Assembly (NCBI RefSeq): GCF_001021505.1
Contig: NZ_LDPO01000018.1
Location: 1 to 64,000, forward strand
DNA from: Mycolicibacter heraklionensis
Lineage (GTDB): Bacteria > Actinomycetota > Actinomycetes > Mycobacteriales > Mycobacteriaceae
Reading direction: 5' to 3'
Length of the DNA stretch: 64,000 nucleotides
Part shown: piece by piece, positions 61,235-64,000 of the stretch
How positions within the stretch are numbered: position 1 is the first letter of the stretch
Layout of the letters: the number at the start of each line of letters is the position of its first letter
Position numbers and translations under genes: made by a program
Notes under the pieces: generated by a model
Databases searched by the model: none
The model's input: only the letters and a program-made list of their open reading frames with translations
Told to the model about the DNA's origin: nothing

Positions 61235-64000
61235 ATGTCGCACCGATCCACCGCCAAGAGCAGGACCCGTCGTCTCAGCCGCGCCGTGGGCGCCACCAGT
61301 GCCGCCGGCGCCTTCCTCGCGTTCGGCATGACGCCGATCACGGCTGCGCCGGCCAGTGCTGACTTCGATGACTTCCTCGGGGACCTGTTCAGCTGGGTCG
61401 AGCCGGCGTCCGTGGACTCCTCGGCCTATGACTGGTTGGGTCTGAACGCGTTCTTCGACGGTGACCTGGCGGGTTCGGCGGCGGCGACTCCGCTCGATGG
61501 CCTCAACGCGTTGGTGGCCAACACCCTCAACACGCTGATCTACCAGCCGATCTATGGCATCAACCAGTTCCTGATCGACAGCGGCCTGCGTATCGACGGT
61601 GTCTTCGACAACGGCGACAACGCCTTCGTCAGCATCAACGGCGACGGGGACCTGGTCTACCACGCCGCGTCCGCGGGTGGCTTCCTGTTCGGCGATGGTG
61701 GTAGCGGCGCGTTCGTCAACGATGCCGGTGAGGTGCTGGGCGCCAATGGTGCGGTGCTGCTGGACGGCAATGGTGACGTCGTCACGCTGGACGGTATCGA
61801 GGACGGCACTTACTCGTTCGCTTCGAGCGACTTCACTCTCAACGGCGCCAACGCCGGCCTGATCGGCAACGGTGGCGATGGCGGCAGCTTCTTCGGCCTC
61901 GGCGGCGACGGCGGCGCCGGCGGCTTCCTGATGGGCAACGGCGGTGCCGGCGGTACCGGCGGGATCGGTGACACCGGCGCGATCGGCTTCGCCGGCGGCG
62001 TCGGTGGCGACGGTGGCTTCTTCCTGGGCAACGGTGGCGCCGGCGGTACCGGTGGCACCGGCGGCACGGGTGCTGCCGGTGGTGTGGGCCAGGCCGGTGG
62101 TGCTGCGGGCGACGGCGGCGCGGGCGGCAACGGTGGTGTGGCCGGCCTGTTCGGTAACTCCGGTGCCGGTGGCACCGGTGGCACCGGTGGTGTCGGTGGC
62201 GCCGGCGGCGCGGGTGCTGCTGGCGAGGACACCCAGGACGGCAACGGTGGCGCCGCTGCTGTCGGTGGTAACGGCGGTAACGGTGGTGTCGGCGGTAACG
62301 GTGGCGCCGGTGGCTTCTTCGGGGTGCACACTCAGGGAGCTGCAGGCAACGGCGGCAACGGCGGCGACGGCGGTGTCGGTGGCACCGGTGGCACCGGTGC
62401 CACCGGCGCGGACGGCAGTTTCGAGAACGGCGGCACCGGTGACGGCCAGAACGGCGGCAACGGCGGTGCCGGTGCAAACGGTGGCGTCGGCGGCAATGGC
62501 GGTGCTGCCAGCACGGTCGGTGGCGCTGCGGGCATCGGCGGTACCGGCGGTAACGGCGGCAAGGGCGGCGACGTCGGCCTGGGTGGCGACGGCGGCAACG
62601 GCGCGGCCGGTACCGCGGAGAACCCCGACGGCGGTAACGCCGGCAACGGTGGTGACCCGAGTGACATTGCAGGCCTTGGCGGCGCGGCTGGTCAGGGCAC
62701 CGGCGGCAGCGCGGACGGCGTGAACGGTGCGGACGGCAGCGTCAACCCGATCGTCTCGGGTAACGGCGGCCGGGGTGGTGACGGCTACGACGCGGCTTCC
62801 GACAACGGCGCGGCTGCGGGAACCAGCGGTGGTAACGCAGGTGCCGGCGGTAACGGCGGCAAGTGGGGCGACGGCGGTAACGGCGGCAACGGCGGTAACG
62901 GTGCCGAGGGTGCCGAGGGCACCTTCGCCGGCAACGGCAACGGCAACGGCACCGTCGGCGGCAACGGCGGCAACGCCGGCAACGGCGGTAGCTCGGGTGA
63001 GCTGGCGATCAACACCGCCGGTAACGCCGGTACGGCCGGTAACGGCGCCGACGGCGGTGCCGGTGCCAACGCCACCGCGCCGGGCGGCAACGGCGGCAAC
63101 GGCGGCAGCGGCGGCAACGCCGGTAACGGTGCCGCCGGCGGCAATTCGGCCAACGGCACCGCTGGCACCGACAGCGACGGCGGTGTCGCCGGCAACGGCG
63201 CCATCGGCGGCAATGGTGCGGCCGGCACGAACGGCGTCCCGTCGGCGGTCTACACCGACCCGGCGGCCAACGGAACCGCGGGCGGTAACGGCGGTACCGG
63301 CGGTAATGGCGGCAAGGGTGGGGCCGGTGGCGGCACCACCGGTCTCGACAGCGACGGGGGCAACGGCGCTGTCGGCGGCAATGGTGCCGACGGCGGGCAC
63401 GGCGGCTACACCACCCACGGTGACGACAACGACCACCCGCTGCAGGGGCACAATGTCGGAGTCGGTGCCAAGGGCGGCGACGGCGGCGCCGGTGGTAACG
63501 GCGGCGCGGCCGGTGGAGCCGGCGCGAACGCCGGTAACGGTGCCAACGGCGGTACCGGCGGCAACGGTGGCGCCGGTCCGGACCTCAAGGAGCTGGGCTA
63601 CGTCGACACCGCGGGCAACACCGACGCGGGCGTGGCAGCCAACCTCACCGGTGCCGGCGGCAAGGGCGGCGACGGCGGCAGCGGCTACGTCGCCGGTGAC
63701 GGCGGCAAGGGTGGTAACGGCGGCAGCGACCAGTTCGCGGCCGGCTCCAACGGCGGCAAGGGCGGCAACGGCGGCAACGGCGGTGCGGGTGTCGGCGACG
63801 GCAGCACCGGCGGCAACGGCGGTGCCGGCGGCCAGGGCGGCGACGGCAGCGACATTCGCTGGGGCTGGACCGGTAGCGACGAGCCTCCTGCGCAGACACC
63901 GGGCGGCGACCCGTTCAGTAACGGAACCACCAGCTCGTCGGGCCCGGTCAACAACGTGCACGGCGGCAATGGCGGCAACGGCGGCAACGGCGGTGTCGGT
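61235..64000 (+). CDS. Exported PGRS repeat protein, 5' part (gene 8, leader class D); end lies beyond the window
   Basis: ATG 61235 follows GAAGGGAA and the frame stays open for all 922 codons to the window edge. Residues 1-42 are a signal peptide (RRLSRAVGATSAAGAFLAFG core, ASA|D cleavage). The next 170 residues are non-repetitive and unlike those of genes 2-7. They include DFDDFLGDLFSWVEPASVD, a helix-like QPIYGINQFLIDSGLRIDG, and an Asp/Gly-rich stretch (NGDGDLVYH, LLDGNGDVVTLDGIEDG) that recalls acidic calcium-binding loops. PGRS repeats then begin at GANAGLIGNGGDGGSFFGLG. Near the window end a Trp/Pro-containing interruption (DIRWGWTGSDEPPAQTPGGD) breaks the repeats. It diverges from the GtrA gene and probably has its own promoter. 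Export is inferred; molecular function is unknown. Confidence 0.9.
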   Translation, partial: MSHRSTAKSRTRRLSRAVGATSAAGAFLAFGMTPITAAPASADFDDFLGDLFSWVEPASVDSSAYDWLGLNAFFDGDLAGSAAATPLDGLNALVANTLNTLIYQPIYGINQFLIDSGLRIDGVFDNGDNAFVSINGDGDLVYHAASAGGFLFGDGGSGAFVNDAGEVLGANGAVLLDGNGDVVTLDGIEDGTYSFASSDFTLNGANAGLIGNGGDGGSFFGLGGDGGAGGFLMGNGGAGGTGGIGDTGAIGFAGGVGGDGGFFLGNGGAGGTGGTGGTGAAGGVGQAGGAAGDGGAGGNGGVAGLFGNSGAGGTGGTGGVGGAGGAGAAGEDTQDGNGGAAAVGGNGGNGGVGGNGGAGGFFGVHTQGAAGNGGNGGDGGVGGTGGTGATGADGSFENGGTGDGQNGGNGGAGANGGVGGNGGAASTVGGAAGIGGTGGNGGKGGDVGLGGDGGNGAAGTAENPDGGNAGNGGDPSDIAGLGGAAGQGTGGSADGVNGADGSVNPIVSGNGGRGGDGYDAASDNGAAAGTSGGNAGAGGNGGKWGDGGNGGNGGNGAEGAEGTFAGNGNGNGTVGGNGGNAGNGGSSGELAINTAGNAGTAGNGADGGAGANATAPGGNGGNGGSGGNAGNGAAGGNSANGTAGTDSDGGVAGNGAIGGNGAAGTNGVPSAVYTDPAANGTAGGNGGTGGNGGKGGAGGGTTGLDSDGGNGAVGGNGADGGHGGYTTHGDDNDHPLQGHNVGVGAKGGDGGAGGNGGAAGGAGANAGNGANGGTGGNGGAGPDLKELGYVDTAGNTDAGVAANLTGAGGKGGDGGSGYVAGDGGKGGNGGSDQFAAGSNGGKGGNGGNGGAGVGDGSTGGNGGAGGQGGDGSDIRWGWTGSDEPPAQTPGGDPFSNGTTSSSGPVNNVHGGNGGNGGNGGVG

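Overview
The window is a high-GC mycobacterial locus made almost entirely of PGRS-type (polymorphic GC-rich sequence) genes: eight very large glycine/alanine/asparagine-rich proteins encoded head-to-tail on the + strand. It also holds one small membrane-protein gene on the - strand and several relics. GGX-GGX protein repeats of this density, signal peptides of the form basic/GAG(S/T)A.AFLAFG.P...A.AD, and a GtrA-family gene resembling M. tuberculosis Rv3789 all point to Mycobacteriaceae. The species cannot be read from the sequence. None of the seven visible N-termini carries a PE or PPE domain. Each starts with a cleavable-looking export signal instead.

Layout. 1-5708: 3' part of PGRS gene 1, which starts before the window. 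5767-10959, 11017-17415 and 17492-24346: PGRS genes 2, 3 and 4, separated from each other and from gene 1 by only 57-76 bp, so probably one transcription unit. 24660-30947: gene 5, whose leader is a near copy of gene 2's, ending at a good intrinsic terminator. 31609-46030: gene 6, a giant gene of about 4,830 codons broken by a frameshift near 33175. 46404-59753: gene 7, an intact 4,449-residue paralogue of gene 6, followed by an out-of-frame remnant of a gene 6-like tail and a terminator. 60284-60444: an orphan promoter and a short PGRS 3' end, apparently the fossil of a deleted gene. 60511-60921 (-): GtrA-family protein. 61235 to the end: gene 8, with a different leader, running off the window.

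The N-termini fall into classes A (genes 2, 5), B (genes 3, 4), C (genes 6, 7) and D (gene 8), so the cluster grew by gene duplication. Inside the genes, long-period repeats (84, 510, 657 and 708 bp) show continuing internal expansion. Aromatic-containing blocks recur about every 110 and 220 residues. Genes 6 and 7 both change character after a run of exactly ten glycines, from classical PGRS to a Thr/Ser/Val-rich repeat that looks like a solenoid.

The likely joint role is a set of exported, surface-exposed or cell-envelope fibrous proteins. That is inferred from signal peptides and composition; no enzymatic domain is visible. All long - strand reading frames opposite the PGRS genes are composition artefacts, apart from the GtrA gene.
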